From NCBI GenBank assembly GCA_026874595.1, contig CM049322.1, forward strand, positions 47,589,840 through 47,653,839: DNA of 64,000 bases. Direction: 5' to 3'. The DNA is from Sipunculus nudus. Lineage: Eukaryota > Annelida > Sipuncula > Golfingiida > Sipunculidae. Under the pieces are notes generated by a model. It searched no databases. It saw nothing but the letters and a program-made list of their open reading frames with translations, and was not told the DNA's origin. The position numbers and the translations under genes are program-made. Shown in pieces: positions 1 through 9,365 of the stretch; positions within the stretch are counted from its first letter, which is position 1; every line of letters begins with the position of its first letter.

Positions 1-210
1 AAGAATCGATTAAGAAATCACAAGTCATTATTTTACTAATTTCTGGACTTTTATTTCGTCTTCTCTGCCTGCAAGAAGAGAAAACCCCTGTCACCGTCAC
101 CTTGTTGGTTTGATTCTTGTAGAGAGTCTTACAGATGTAGGGTTTGATGTGATTTTCTCCAATCAATATAGCTGAAATGGTGTGCATGTTGATTGTGTTT
201 TTGCCTGTAT

Positions 211-1140
211 CTCTAACCGCCATATGTGACGACTCTGACCTCCATCAGTGACGGCTCTGACTGCCATCCGTGACGACCGTGACTGCCATCAGTGACGACT
301 CTGACCGCTATCAGTGACGACTCTGACCTCCATCAGTGACACCTCTGACCACCATCAGTGACACCTCTGACCGACATCATTGACGCCTCTGACCGACATC
401 ATTGACGCCTCTGACCGCCATCAGTGACGACTCTGACCGCTATCAGTGACGACTCTGACCGCTATCAGTGACACTCTGACCGCCCTCAGTGACGACTATG
501 ACTGCTATGAGTGACGACTCTGACTACCATCAGTGACGACTCTGACTGCTATGAGTGACGACTCTAACCACCATCAGTTACGACTCTGACCACCATCAGT
601 TACGACTCTGACCGCTCTCAGTGACGACTCTGACCGCTATCAGTGACGACTCTGACCGCTATCAGTGACGACTCTGACTGCTATGAGTGACGACTCTAAC
701 CACCATCAGTGACGACTCTGACCGCTATCAGTGACGACTCTGACCGCTATCAGTGACGCTCTGACCGACATCAGTGACGACTCTAACCACCATCAGTGAC
801 GACTCTGACTGCTACGAGTGACGACTCTAACCACCATCAGTGACGACTCTGACCACCATCAGTGACGACTCTAACTGCTATGAGTGACGACTCTTACCAC
901 CATCAGTGACGACTCTGACCGATATGAGTGACGACTCTGACTACCATCAGTGACGACTCTGACTGCTATGAGTGACGACTCTAACCACCATCAGTGACGA
1001 CTCTGACCGCTATCAGTGACGACTCTGACCACCATCAGTGTCACCTCTGACCGCCATCAGTGACACCTCTGACCACCATCAGTGACGACTCTGACCACCA
1101 TCAGTGACGACTCTGACTGCCATTAGTGACGACTCTAACC
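211..1140 (+). repeat. 22-bp minisatellite, about 42 copies
   Basis: Tandem copies of a 22-bp unit with core cagtgacgactctgaccgct, diverged by substitutions (gacacctctgacc, ctctaaccacc, gctatgag variants) and a few 21-bp units. It fills most of the last intron before the dehydrogenase-like exon. The array ends about 380 bp before the splice acceptor. Confidence 0.95.
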
Positions 1141-1147
1141 GTATGAA

Positions 1148-1500
1148 CACAAGCATTGCTGGCACAGGTTACTGGACGAGAGACAACTTGTATGCGATAC
1201 AGGAAACAACACATTACCATAGAGATGAATTTTCAGTTTGGTGTGTGAGTTTACATGTATCATTTTATGTTAAATCATCATTTGTAGCCTAATGTTAAGA
1301 TTATCGTCTGTTTCCCATATTATCAATGCAATAGGATTGGTGAGCGCTGCAGTACACTCCGCTGTATGGCCTGTATCACGACTCAATTTAGGCTTAACAG
1401 TCCAATATAAATAAATGCCTGCTGAGTCGTTTATTCACGGCAAGTAGTGAGTAAGCCTTTTAATAGAACGACTCACATTCGAGTACTTGTCAATACTGAT
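1148..1500 (+). repeat. Intronic block with a diverged copy at 14765-15095
   Basis: Short matching runs in the same order and spacing occur here and at 14765-15095: cagttt-g-tgtgag-t-acatgtat, aagattat-g-c-gttt, atcacgactc, tcaatactg. The two blocks look like old copies of one sequence. Here it sits between the minisatellite and the last exon of the dehydrogenase-like gene. Confidence 0.55.
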
Positions 1501-1522
1501 AGATTTTCCCTCTCTTTTGCAG

Positions 1523-1630
1523 GTCAAGGCGCCCCCTATCAATACTGTTCCACTGGATAAAGCACAACAAGCCCTGAAGGACATGAAAGAATGGAAAGTA
1601 GTCGGAAAAACTATTATTTCGTGTCTGTAA
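1523..1630 (+). CDS. Last coding exon, probable zinc-type (MDR) alcohol dehydrogenase, partial gene
   Basis: A pyrimidine-rich acceptor (ccctctcttttgcag, ending at 1522) precedes 35 codons and a TAA at 1628-1630. The peptide starts VKAPPINTVPLDKAQQALKD and ends MKEWKVVGKTIISCL. The pattern PLDKAQQAL-DMK-WKVVG-TII is typical of the end of medium-chain dehydrogenase/reductase proteins, where a helix with a 'DINxAxxxMKxGKVxGRxVI'-like pattern closes the catalytic domain. Earlier exons lie left of the window, so the catalytic zinc ligands and the Rossmann fold cannot be checked. Reading phase at the acceptor is 0. A poly(A) signal follows at 1905. The exon is certain as an ORF with an acceptor; the family name is inference from a short tail. 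Confidence 0.55.
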   Translation, partial: VKAPPINTVPLDKAQQALKDMKEWKVVGKTIISCL

Positions 1631-1904
1631 TACTGAATATACTCACCTGTTTATAGTCTTATAGTTACTTTTTAATTTGAAGTTGCTCTTCGAAGTAGAT
1701 ATCATACATGTATATTTTAATGAAAATTCGGCACACGTGATTAATTTGCATAGTCTAAACAATTGTTTTCTTATCACTGGAGAGTTAATTTATGTAACCT
1801 AGATACGATGATGTTAAATAATTGACGTAGCACTATCTAGCGTATATTATATATATAAATATTAGTGGTAATAATTGTTTTAAAATCATAATCCATGATT
1901 GAAA

Positions 1905-1910
1905 AATAAA
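1905..1910 (+). terminator. Poly(A) signal AATAAA of the dehydrogenase-like gene
   Basis: A canonical AATAAA lies 275 nt after the TAA stop at 1628-1630, in AT-rich sequence fitting a 3' UTR. The UTR would run from 1631 to about 1930. Confidence 0.4.
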
Positions 1911-1997
1911 AATAACCTATGATTGATTATTGATTTTTATGTACTTTCTATAATACTTTGAAATCTGCTGTATACAAGAACCTTAAATATTGACCCG

Positions 1998-2000
<3 letters not shown>

Positions 2001-2035
<35 letters not shown>
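2001..2035. repeat. (AT)n microsatellite
   Basis: About 17 uninterrupted TA units just downstream of the first gene's 3' end. Confidence 0.95.
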
Positions 2036-2037
<2 letters not shown>

Positions 2038-2660
2038 CACATCTTAATCACGACACTTCATTCAGGCGTGATGACCTTTGGGGCCATGGGGGTGATGATA
2101 GGCCATCCTCTCCTTATACGTTACTTATACGTGGTTAATGCACCCCCTCCCCTTTTCTACCTCGATTATGTAGAAAATTCATATTAAGTTTACTCATCCT
2201 TCACAATCAACCGAATTCTGTCTGGCAGTTTCAAAGAAAGACCCTACGTCTCTTCTTTGGTTACATTTCTAGCAATTCTGTTGGCAGGGTTTTTAATTAC
2301 CTTCTTTCCTTAAACGGGCCCTCCAGGTCCATGCACCCACCCCCTCCTTCGCCTCCCGTGGTCACCCTGCGTGTAAAACCACCTCCTTCCACACCTCAAC
2401 TATCATGTCGTCGTTTATGTGAAATTTCATAAAGCAGGTTTTTCATCCAAGCTTCAGTTGTCCATCCATTTTTTCTGTTCTTAACAATAATTCCGTTCTA
2501 ATTATCACCAGCATATGGCATTACCCGGTATATGTATATATTTCTATACATGCATGTGTGTGCGTGTGGTGTGTGTACATATATATTCACATATATACAT
2601 GTACGTCACTCATACATGCATATACAAAATATGAGAAGATGGTTTATGATGTGTCCCATT

Positions 2661-3270
2661 GAGTGAAGTGGTTGTGTTACCGGAGTGGTCGTCATGGAGA
2701 AGTGGTTTGTTACCACTCAGGTCCTCATAGAGACGTGGTCTTGTTACTTTGGTGGTAGAAATAGACAGGTCGTCTTGTTACGGGGGGGGGGGTTCGTCAT
2801 GGAGAGGCGGTCTTGTTAAGAGGGTGGATGTTGTCATGTACAAGTGGTCATGTTACCAGGGTGTTTGTCGTCAGAGAGAGGTGGTCTTGTTACCAGGGTG
2901 TTTTTCATCATCATAGAGCAGTGGTCCTGATACCAGGGTGGTCGTCGTCATAGAGAGGTGGTCTTGTTACCAGGGTGTTTTTCATCATCATAGAGAAGTG
3001 GTCCTGATACCAGGGGGGTCGTCGTCATAGAGAGATGGTCTTGTTACCAGGGTGGTCGTCGTCATTGAGAGGTTGTCTTGTTACCAGGGGCGTTTTGTCA
3101 TGGAGAGGCGGTCTTGTTAAGAGGGTGGTTGTCGTCATGTACAGGTGGTCATGTTACCAGGGTGTTTGTCATCATCATAGAGAGGTGGTCTTGTTACGAG
3201 GGTGGTCGTCATCATAGAAAGGTTGTCTTGATACCAGTGTGGTGCCAATGAAGGGTTGTCTAATCAACAC
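2661..3270 (+). repeat. Minisatellite of roughly 37-45-bp units
   Basis: Repeated core gtggtcttgttaccagggtg followed by gtcgtcgtcatagagag, about 15 imperfect copies with unit-length variation and a run of ten G near 2781. Open frames here are low-complexity by-products of the repeat. Confidence 0.9.
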
Positions 3271-4250
3271 GGTGGTAATCTCGGTGATGCGTTACAAGGC
3301 CAACTGTACTTACTGTATTTATATCATTATTACTTTGCTTATACTTACAGATTGTACTTATTACTTTGGCCAGCGGCTTTTGAAAAAAACATCCTCTAAC
3401 CTAAAGTAGTGATGGAAAGCACGTCAAATGTCACATATGTGACCAATATAATTGTTTAAATTGTGTATACACATTCCTTAACAAGGCTATCAGACAAGTC
3501 ACTTCGTTCCTTTAAGGCTAATGGAAATTCTAAGGGCAGATCAAATTGAAACATATATAATCCATTGATATAATCCAATAAGAAGGTGTTTCTATAATAG
3601 AAATGGAATAAACATAACGCTAAATATAAGGGATATTTATGATAAAAAAAACACTCTATATTATATTGATAGTAATATTATCAATATTAATTGAAGTCTC
3701 GTAAGACTTTTTACGTGAGATATTGAGGAGTCATTATGGGTCCTGCCCCCTGTGTTAAAAATGAGACAACATAAAGGAACTGTTGACAATGTTAATTGTT
3801 CACATCAAAATTATATTTATGTTAAGCCCCCGGGCCCACTAATAACAGCTAATTATCCATTGTATACAGAAGACGATTACAGTCATAAATGTAGTCCTAC
3901 ATGTATATGGTTAAAACAGGGGATGATCCAGATTTTGAACACCAGGGAGGAGGAAAGGGGGGGGGGGGGGGGCTTACGAGATTTAGATTACACAATTTGA
4001 CTGCTGTACAGGACTGGAAGTATCATTAATCTAAAACTCTTAATCAGACTAGGCACGTAACTTCGTGGGTTCCTTTTGGAAAACATCAGGCACAACAAGC
4101 ACACATACACAAATAGGTATATTCTATGATGTGTATGCATTAAATATCATTCTAAAATCAAATACAAAATGCCCATATTTATTCAAATTAAGTTATATAA
4201 TTTTTATATGGATATATTTAAATATATATATTTTTTTTCGTTTTCGCAAT
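3271..4250. other. Intergenic stretch, no gene seen
   Basis: AT-rich sequence with a poly-G run at about 3959-3972. No splice-flanked coding segment was recognised. Confidence 0.5.
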
Positions 4251-4299
4251 GGCCCCGGTTCAAAAGATATATTTATATACTCGAATATATATATAAATG

Positions 4300-4312
<13 letters not shown>

Positions 4313-4351
<39 letters not shown>
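4313..4351. repeat. (AT)n microsatellite
   Basis: Pure AT dinucleotides within a longer ATA-rich tract from about 4265. It produces artefactual Tyr-Ile-rich reading frames on both strands. Confidence 0.95.
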
Positions 4352-4353
<2 letters not shown>

Positions 4354-4552
4354 AGTATATAAACCGAATATATAAGTTCATCGATTTATACAGAACGGTG
4401 AAGAACGAGACCCTGCACTCGCGTATATCATGTATATATCAGAGTCAGGAGACAGCAGATGTATATATGTATGTGACGGAAACATAATTTATGATCTATT
4501 CCTCGACTTCGCCCGCAGATGTGGAGAAGGGGGGGGGGCATGATTACACCAG

Positions 4553-4563
4553 ACCACGTGACC
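4553..4563. promoter_or_regulatory. E-box (CACGTG) upstream of the candidate first exon
   Basis: accacgtgacc contains a CACGTG E-box about 140 bp 5' of the candidate start codon at 4701. Such sites bind bHLH-Zip factors of the USF/MYC/MITF-TFE group. A single hexamer is weak evidence. Confidence 0.2.
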
Positions 4564-4700
4564 CATGAGGCGGCGTGACTTATATGTATGATTGACCTAT
4601 ATAGGCTGCAGCACAACAAACACGCGTGGGGGGTTTCCCCCGAGAAGATATCTGTACCGATACACACCTCTTTCATGTTGTTTGGAACGTAACAGCAGGC

Positions 4701-4727
4701 ATGGCCGCAAGCCCTGGCAAAGCGAAG
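4701..4727 (+). CDS. Candidate first coding exon (9 codons) of the propeller-like gene
   Basis: ATG at 4701 in good context (ggcATGG) opens MAASPGKAK. It meets a strong donor, AAG|gtgagt, at 4728, in phase 0. The next good acceptor in phase 0 with a long open frame is at 7749/7750. Joining them gives MAASPGKAK followed directly by the 282-residue frame, 291 residues in all. The join is inference; additional small exons in between cannot be excluded, and the downstream exon could instead start its own protein. Confidence 0.4.
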
Positions 4728-5227
4728 GTGAGTTCAATCAGCGATTTCGGTCAAACTTTAACGCTGAGCGTTAAAATAGCAAGTCTGCAGGCATCCAACA
4801 GCCGGCCTGAACAATAGTCAATAATGTAAACATGAATGATATCACAAGCCAGGCGTTCCGCCACAAAAACAAATTTCGTTTTCTGTGAATGTCGGAGTTG
4901 AGATATACTGGTAATCAATGGACCCGTAGACCGCTGGTTTTGCCAGCACAGCAGAACGACGTCTGTGTACACAGTCCTGTAACAGCTCAAACAGGCAGTG
5001 GTCAGGAACTGCTTAAACGTACAGGTATCTGCGTCTGTTGTCAGGTATCTACATCTGTTATCATGACGATCTATATGAAGCCCGGGCAATTATCTCACGC
5101 TAAACGCTGAGCTGTACAAACCACTGGCTTCTATCCTCGCGCATATTGAAAGCAGACGACCCAAGCGTTTCCGGTCTCTCTGTGGATTTCTGGCCACATG
5201 GCTGTACGGGCTAAAAACATATGGCTG

Positions 5228-5231
<4 letters not shown>

Positions 5232-5300
<69 letters not shown>
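5232..5300. repeat. (AT)n microsatellite, about 34 units
   Basis: Uninterrupted AT dinucleotides, the longest such array in the left half of the window. Confidence 0.97.
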
Positions 5301-5303
<3 letters not shown>

Positions 5304-5889
5304 GTACATATTTATCCACTTATGTGTGTATATAAATGTAAAATTATACAGATATGTGTGTGTTGGTGTCAGTTGTTATATGTAATATTTATATAAACAG
5401 TTAATTCTTTGATGTAATATCATAAATGTGAATGTAGGTAGTATAAAACAGTCACATGGACATGATAATTAAGCTTGCACAGTGTAGGAGGAAAATTTTC
5501 ATTTCATTTTCCCAGCAAAACTGCGACAACAATAGGACCATCTCTGTTTTATCGCCATATATATTTTCCAAGCTGTTAACACAAATGAATATAATTTAAT
5601 AGACACGATTGGCTTATCTATAATTATAATCATAAAAGGGAGATAGACCGGAAATTTGCATTCTTGTAAATGAAGGCCCCCGCCATGTGGGCAGTCCTTA
5701 ATGTGTGGGTACTCTGTAACCCTAGTATTCATTCACGTATTGGCCCATATTATCAGCTTCATAGGTGTATATATTCCCCAACATGTGTATGCATTCACTT
5801 ATCCGGCCCTTATTCCCATATTTATTCTGGCATGTGTGACTGCACATTTGTGAATGTTCCTTGAAGTCCTTCCTGAATCCGGATCATGA

Positions 5890-6025
5890 GCCGAACCCAC
5901 ACCAAAATCTAAATCGGTTCTTCATAGGCCCAAATCCGAGGTGCCCTGGAAATTTCATTGTATTCCGTTCAGGATTGCGTGAGTTATGTCGTGAACAGAC
6001 AGACACACACACACACATACACGAA
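5890..6025. repeat. Probable remnant of a dispersed repeat ending in (AC)n
   Basis: The text from aatcggttcttcataggccc to gtgaacagacagacacacacacac has the look of a dispersed repeat that ends in an (AC)n tail. No second full copy was found in this window, so the call rests on pattern only. Confidence 0.3.
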
Positions 6026-6146
6026 CAGTATAGCCTCATGAAGGCATACCCTCCCGGCCGATTCAAAGACCCTAGATTTCCACCAAAGTATATGAGACCT
6101 CAAGTAGCAATGAATGGAACACTAAAGAAACAGATCAGTTTTTGCA

Positions 6147-6170
6147 TGACGTCACAACAGCATGACGTCA
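6147..6170. promoter_or_regulatory. Two perfect CRE sites (TGACGTCA), 16 bp apart
   Basis: TGACGTCA occurs at 6147-6154 and 6163-6170. Each is a full palindromic cAMP-response element, the CREB/ATF site. They lie between the candidate first exon and the main exon of the propeller-like gene. The tight pairing is suggestive; function is inference. Confidence 0.3.
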
Positions 6171-6929
6171 CAAATGCTAATCATCCATGAAGCTTTGTAG
6201 ATAATCTGCACGATTAATTTTGTATGCTGCCCACTACAACATTCATTTTGCCTATGTTTATATAGCGACTGCTTCCCGCCTGCTTAATGACATACAAACA
6301 GTTCTGCTCCGAGGTTGTCTTTAGCTGGTAAGCCCCCGGGTCATAAAATATAATAATGGCCCCGCTGCAGGATTTTCCCAGGCAAACGGAACCAGAAATA
6401 CAAACACAGCTCTCCACCCACACGCGGTTAGGGCTTAAAATAAGCACAAACCCAAATTCTGGATAGACTACCCTTCTGGCAGATATCGTTTTTGCTCAAT
6501 ACGAACCTCTTCCAGGCAGATACTGTGGGATAACCGGGATTACCTGTCTCAACCCTCAACCTTTAAAATCAAAATGTGTTACATTTCAAGGAAACACCTC
6601 CTGTTTACATATCACATGCGCGTGCTTGCAACATATTACTTATTCCGTGAAGTTCTTTTAACAAAAACACCCTTAATTATGTAAACAATTCTGCATTATA
6701 AGTCCTCTTCACCGTATTTATATCTGCGCCGCTTGTGTATTAAGAAGCCCCGGTGCATTGTGGGTTTCTGATTTTGATGCCCACAAACCCTAACCAGCGG
6801 AGTTGCATGTACTGTTGCGAGTCCGATTCTGCGCAGTGTGCCCTGTATATGTACGTAACCTTCTGCTTCCGGTGTACAGGCCACGTGGTAGTTACAAGGC
6901 CTTACTAATGCGTATCGGTCCAAAGTTAT

Positions 6930-7260
6930 GGTCGGCTTCGGTTGGCTGCATTGCGAGATAGAGCTTGCAGTTAATGGATTGACTGGCCCCAGATAGTTGA
7001 TGAGATAGAGAGTGTAGTGAACTGTTTATCTCGCTCCGGTTGACCGACGAGATAGAACGTGCAGTGAATGCATGGTTTATCTAGTTCTATTGTGCTTTCG
7101 AGAAAGAGAATGCAGTATGTGGTTTGGCTAGCTCTGATCAGCAGACGAGATAGAGCGTGCAGTGAATGGTTTATCTGGCACTAGTTGGATTTCAAAATAG
7201 AGTAAGCATTGATGGGTTTGGCTATGTCTGGTTTGACTGGCTTTGATTGGCTCCGAGCTA
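6930..7260 (+). repeat. Degenerate tandem repeat, about 47-60-bp units
   Basis: Repeats of a phrase like gagatagagcgtgcagtgaa followed by tggtttatctggctctgg, at least five diverged copies. A lone further unit is at about 7497-7560 (gacaagatagagaatgtggtg). It lies upstream of the propeller-like exon. Confidence 0.75.
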
Positions 7261-7749
7261 TTAAAACTAAAGGTATATACTTTGATTTTTTTTACTATTT
7301 GGCATTTAATTTGCATATTCCAGAAAGAAATGAGTGCGCATTTTAACATCACTCTTTTTTTATCTGAGACCAGTCAGGGACTCCATGTTATGTTTTTGAT
7401 TTGAGACCAGTCATGGGTGACCTATCTTCTCACCTTGATTTCTATTTAAATGAAAAATATTCGGGAAGTATTTGATTACTAGTATATTGTTAATAGTTTG
7501 GCTAGCAATGATTTGCTGACAAGATAGAGAATGTGGTGACATGTTTGGCCAGCTCCAGACCAAAACAACAGAACTCCCCAAATTAACACCGTATACTACT
7601 GTATATTATTTTATATACACTGTACATACATGACATTTCAACTAAAAATATTTTACAAATAACAAACAGCTGTTGCATATTCGATTTTTAAATGTCACAA
7701 TCAAACAGCTCAATATCATTAATACAGAAATATCATTTGTAATTTGTAG

Positions 7750-8598
7750 ATGGCACCGGATGACGGTGGATGGATACGCGTTTTCCGGGGTGACGAGTCC
7801 ACGTGCGTCATCACTCACGTGACCGCTCTGAAGTCAGGTGACCTCCTTGCAGCACGGACCCCTGGCGCCCTCTTGATGCACTTCCCGTCACCACTACAAA
7901 AACCAAACTTCTGGCAGTCGCTCAACTTCCGCCGAGAGTTAGTCATCGGCGGTTCCGGGAGTATTTTTGGGCTGGACTCACGAGATGACGAAATTTACGT
8001 TGGTTTTAGATACGACAAGCAGCAATACCTGTGTACCCTGGCGTTCATCGAGAAAAATGGTGTAGCACATTTCGGATACCCCGAAATAAGAAAATTACCG
8101 TTTGAACTGGAGAATGATATGAAAAACCTGAGCGTGACGAGCGTCAACACACTCCTGATCACTTCCGGTCGGTCGGTGTACGAGTACGACCTCCAGCGAC
8201 ATAGTCTGCTCAGAAAACTAAGTCGTCTGCTAGCTCCAGCCAAAGCTTGGTACCTCCCCTATTCTGGCTTCTTAATCGCTGATACGGTCAAGGGATGCAT
8301 TGAGAAACTCGATCTCGGCGGAAGTAGGCAATATTCGTTACAACGGAATGGCGCATGCGCTGAAAACACAATTACCACGCTCACGTTTTGGGCTAAGGAA
8401 CACGTGTTGGTAGTGGATAAAACGGCGAAATGTATATTTATGCATAAACTCTGTGACTATACGGGGAAGGAAAATAAGGTCATCGCTTCCGGTGTGGAGC
8501 CCACTTGCATTACCTGTGTAAAAGAGAAGAACTTGTTGTTTATTTGTAATGGCGTAGAAATACTTGGGCGCCACCTACCGTGTGAAGAATATGGTTAA
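7750..8598 (+). CDS. Beta-propeller-like protein of unknown function (282-codon 3' exon or single-exon gene)
   Basis: The longest open frame in the window, more GC-rich than its surroundings. It begins MAPDDGGWIRVFRGDESTCV and ends CNGVEILGRHLPCEEYG. Blade-like stretches recur, each with a hydrophobic strand, a turn and a second strand (ALKSGDLLAART, DEIYVGFRYDKQQYLCTLAF, SVNTLLITSGRSVYEYDL, SGFLIADTVKGCIEKLDL, EHVLVVDKTAKCIFMHKL, EKNLLFICNG). This resembles NHL or YncE-type propellers, but no diagnostic motif was recognised. No signal peptide or membrane segment is visible. An in-frame TAG lies directly before the ATG, and that AG also ends a splice-acceptor-like tract (tcatttgtaatttgtag), so an upstream exon such as 4701-4727 is likely. 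A poly(A) signal follows at 8712. Confidence 0.7.
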   Translation: MAPDDGGWIRVFRGDESTCVITHVTALKSGDLLAARTPGALLMHFPSPLQKPNFWQSLNFRRELVIGGSGSIFGLDSRDDEIYVGFRYDKQQYLCTLAFIEKNGVAHFGYPEIRKLPFELENDMKNLSVTSVNTLLITSGRSVYEYDLQRHSLLRKLSRLLAPAKAWYLPYSGFLIADTVKGCIEKLDLGGSRQYSLQRNGACAENTITTLTFWAKEHVLVVDKTAKCIFMHKLCDYTGKENKVIASGVEPTCITCVKEKNLLFICNGVEILGRHLPCEEYG

Positions 8599-8711
8599 GT
8601 CGACATCGCAGTTCTATAAACTTTGTTATCTATTATTATTCTGTCTTTAATTCCTGATCTTATGTGATTTTATGACAAGGAATATTGCAATTTTGCATCC
8701 AGAAAATAATT

Positions 8712-8717
8712 AATAAA
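8712..8717 (+). terminator. Poly(A) signal AATAAA of the propeller-like gene
   Basis: AATAAA lies 114 nt after the TAA stop (8596-8598), a usual distance for a short 3' UTR. Confidence 0.6.
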
Positions 8718-8719
8718 AT

Positions 8720-9365
8720 TTTCTTTGAAATCGTCATATTATCCTTAGTTCAGGATGTACCGTACATTTAATCACAGAGACAGTGTACACAATACTCTCA
8801 ACGGGTAAACGAATATTCTCATTATATTATTTAAAATACTTGTTGATATGTTAAGACTATTGTTACGTCGTTACGTGGTGTACATCCGATTGGAGATTTA
8901 GAGGTTAGATATCACGTTGTCAAGGTCATCAAATTGGAACGCCCTGTATTCCATGGATATATTGCTACATAAATTGACAGTAATATGACATCAATATGAT
9001 GTTTTGGAATTATTATTTCTTGAAAAGCTTATTATTTTAACACTAATTAATGTACCATTACAAAATGTATCATTTCAAAGATCTGGTGGTCTACTTTTAG
9101 ATTTTGACGCTAACACGATTAATTTTATTGTAGTAAAAAATTAGCACAATACATAAGAAAACACACTGATTTTGCCTGTTTTCATGCTTCATCCCATTCT
9201 TAGCCCTTTATTCATCAAGCTGTAACTTTTCTAACAGGTAACACATACGAATGAAATATGTTGTAATTTGGCTGCTAATAGTTATGTACTTGGGAAATAA
9301 AATATAAGCTGACTAGTTATCATGGTTATGTGAGCCAGCAGTAATCTTGTTGCACAAGAAGCACA
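8720..9365. other. Intergenic stretch, no gene seen
   Basis: AT-rich sequence between the propeller-like gene and the large repeat block. One TCAAGGTCA element at 8920-8928 is the only notable site. Confidence 0.5.

Noticed and set aside
211-1140. Regular direct repeats resembling a CRISPR array
   Set aside because: The units are contiguous 22-bp repeats with no unique spacers, and the sequence is animal intron DNA.
4193-4381. Tyr/Ile-rich reading frames on both strands
   Set aside because: They are translations of an AT microsatellite.
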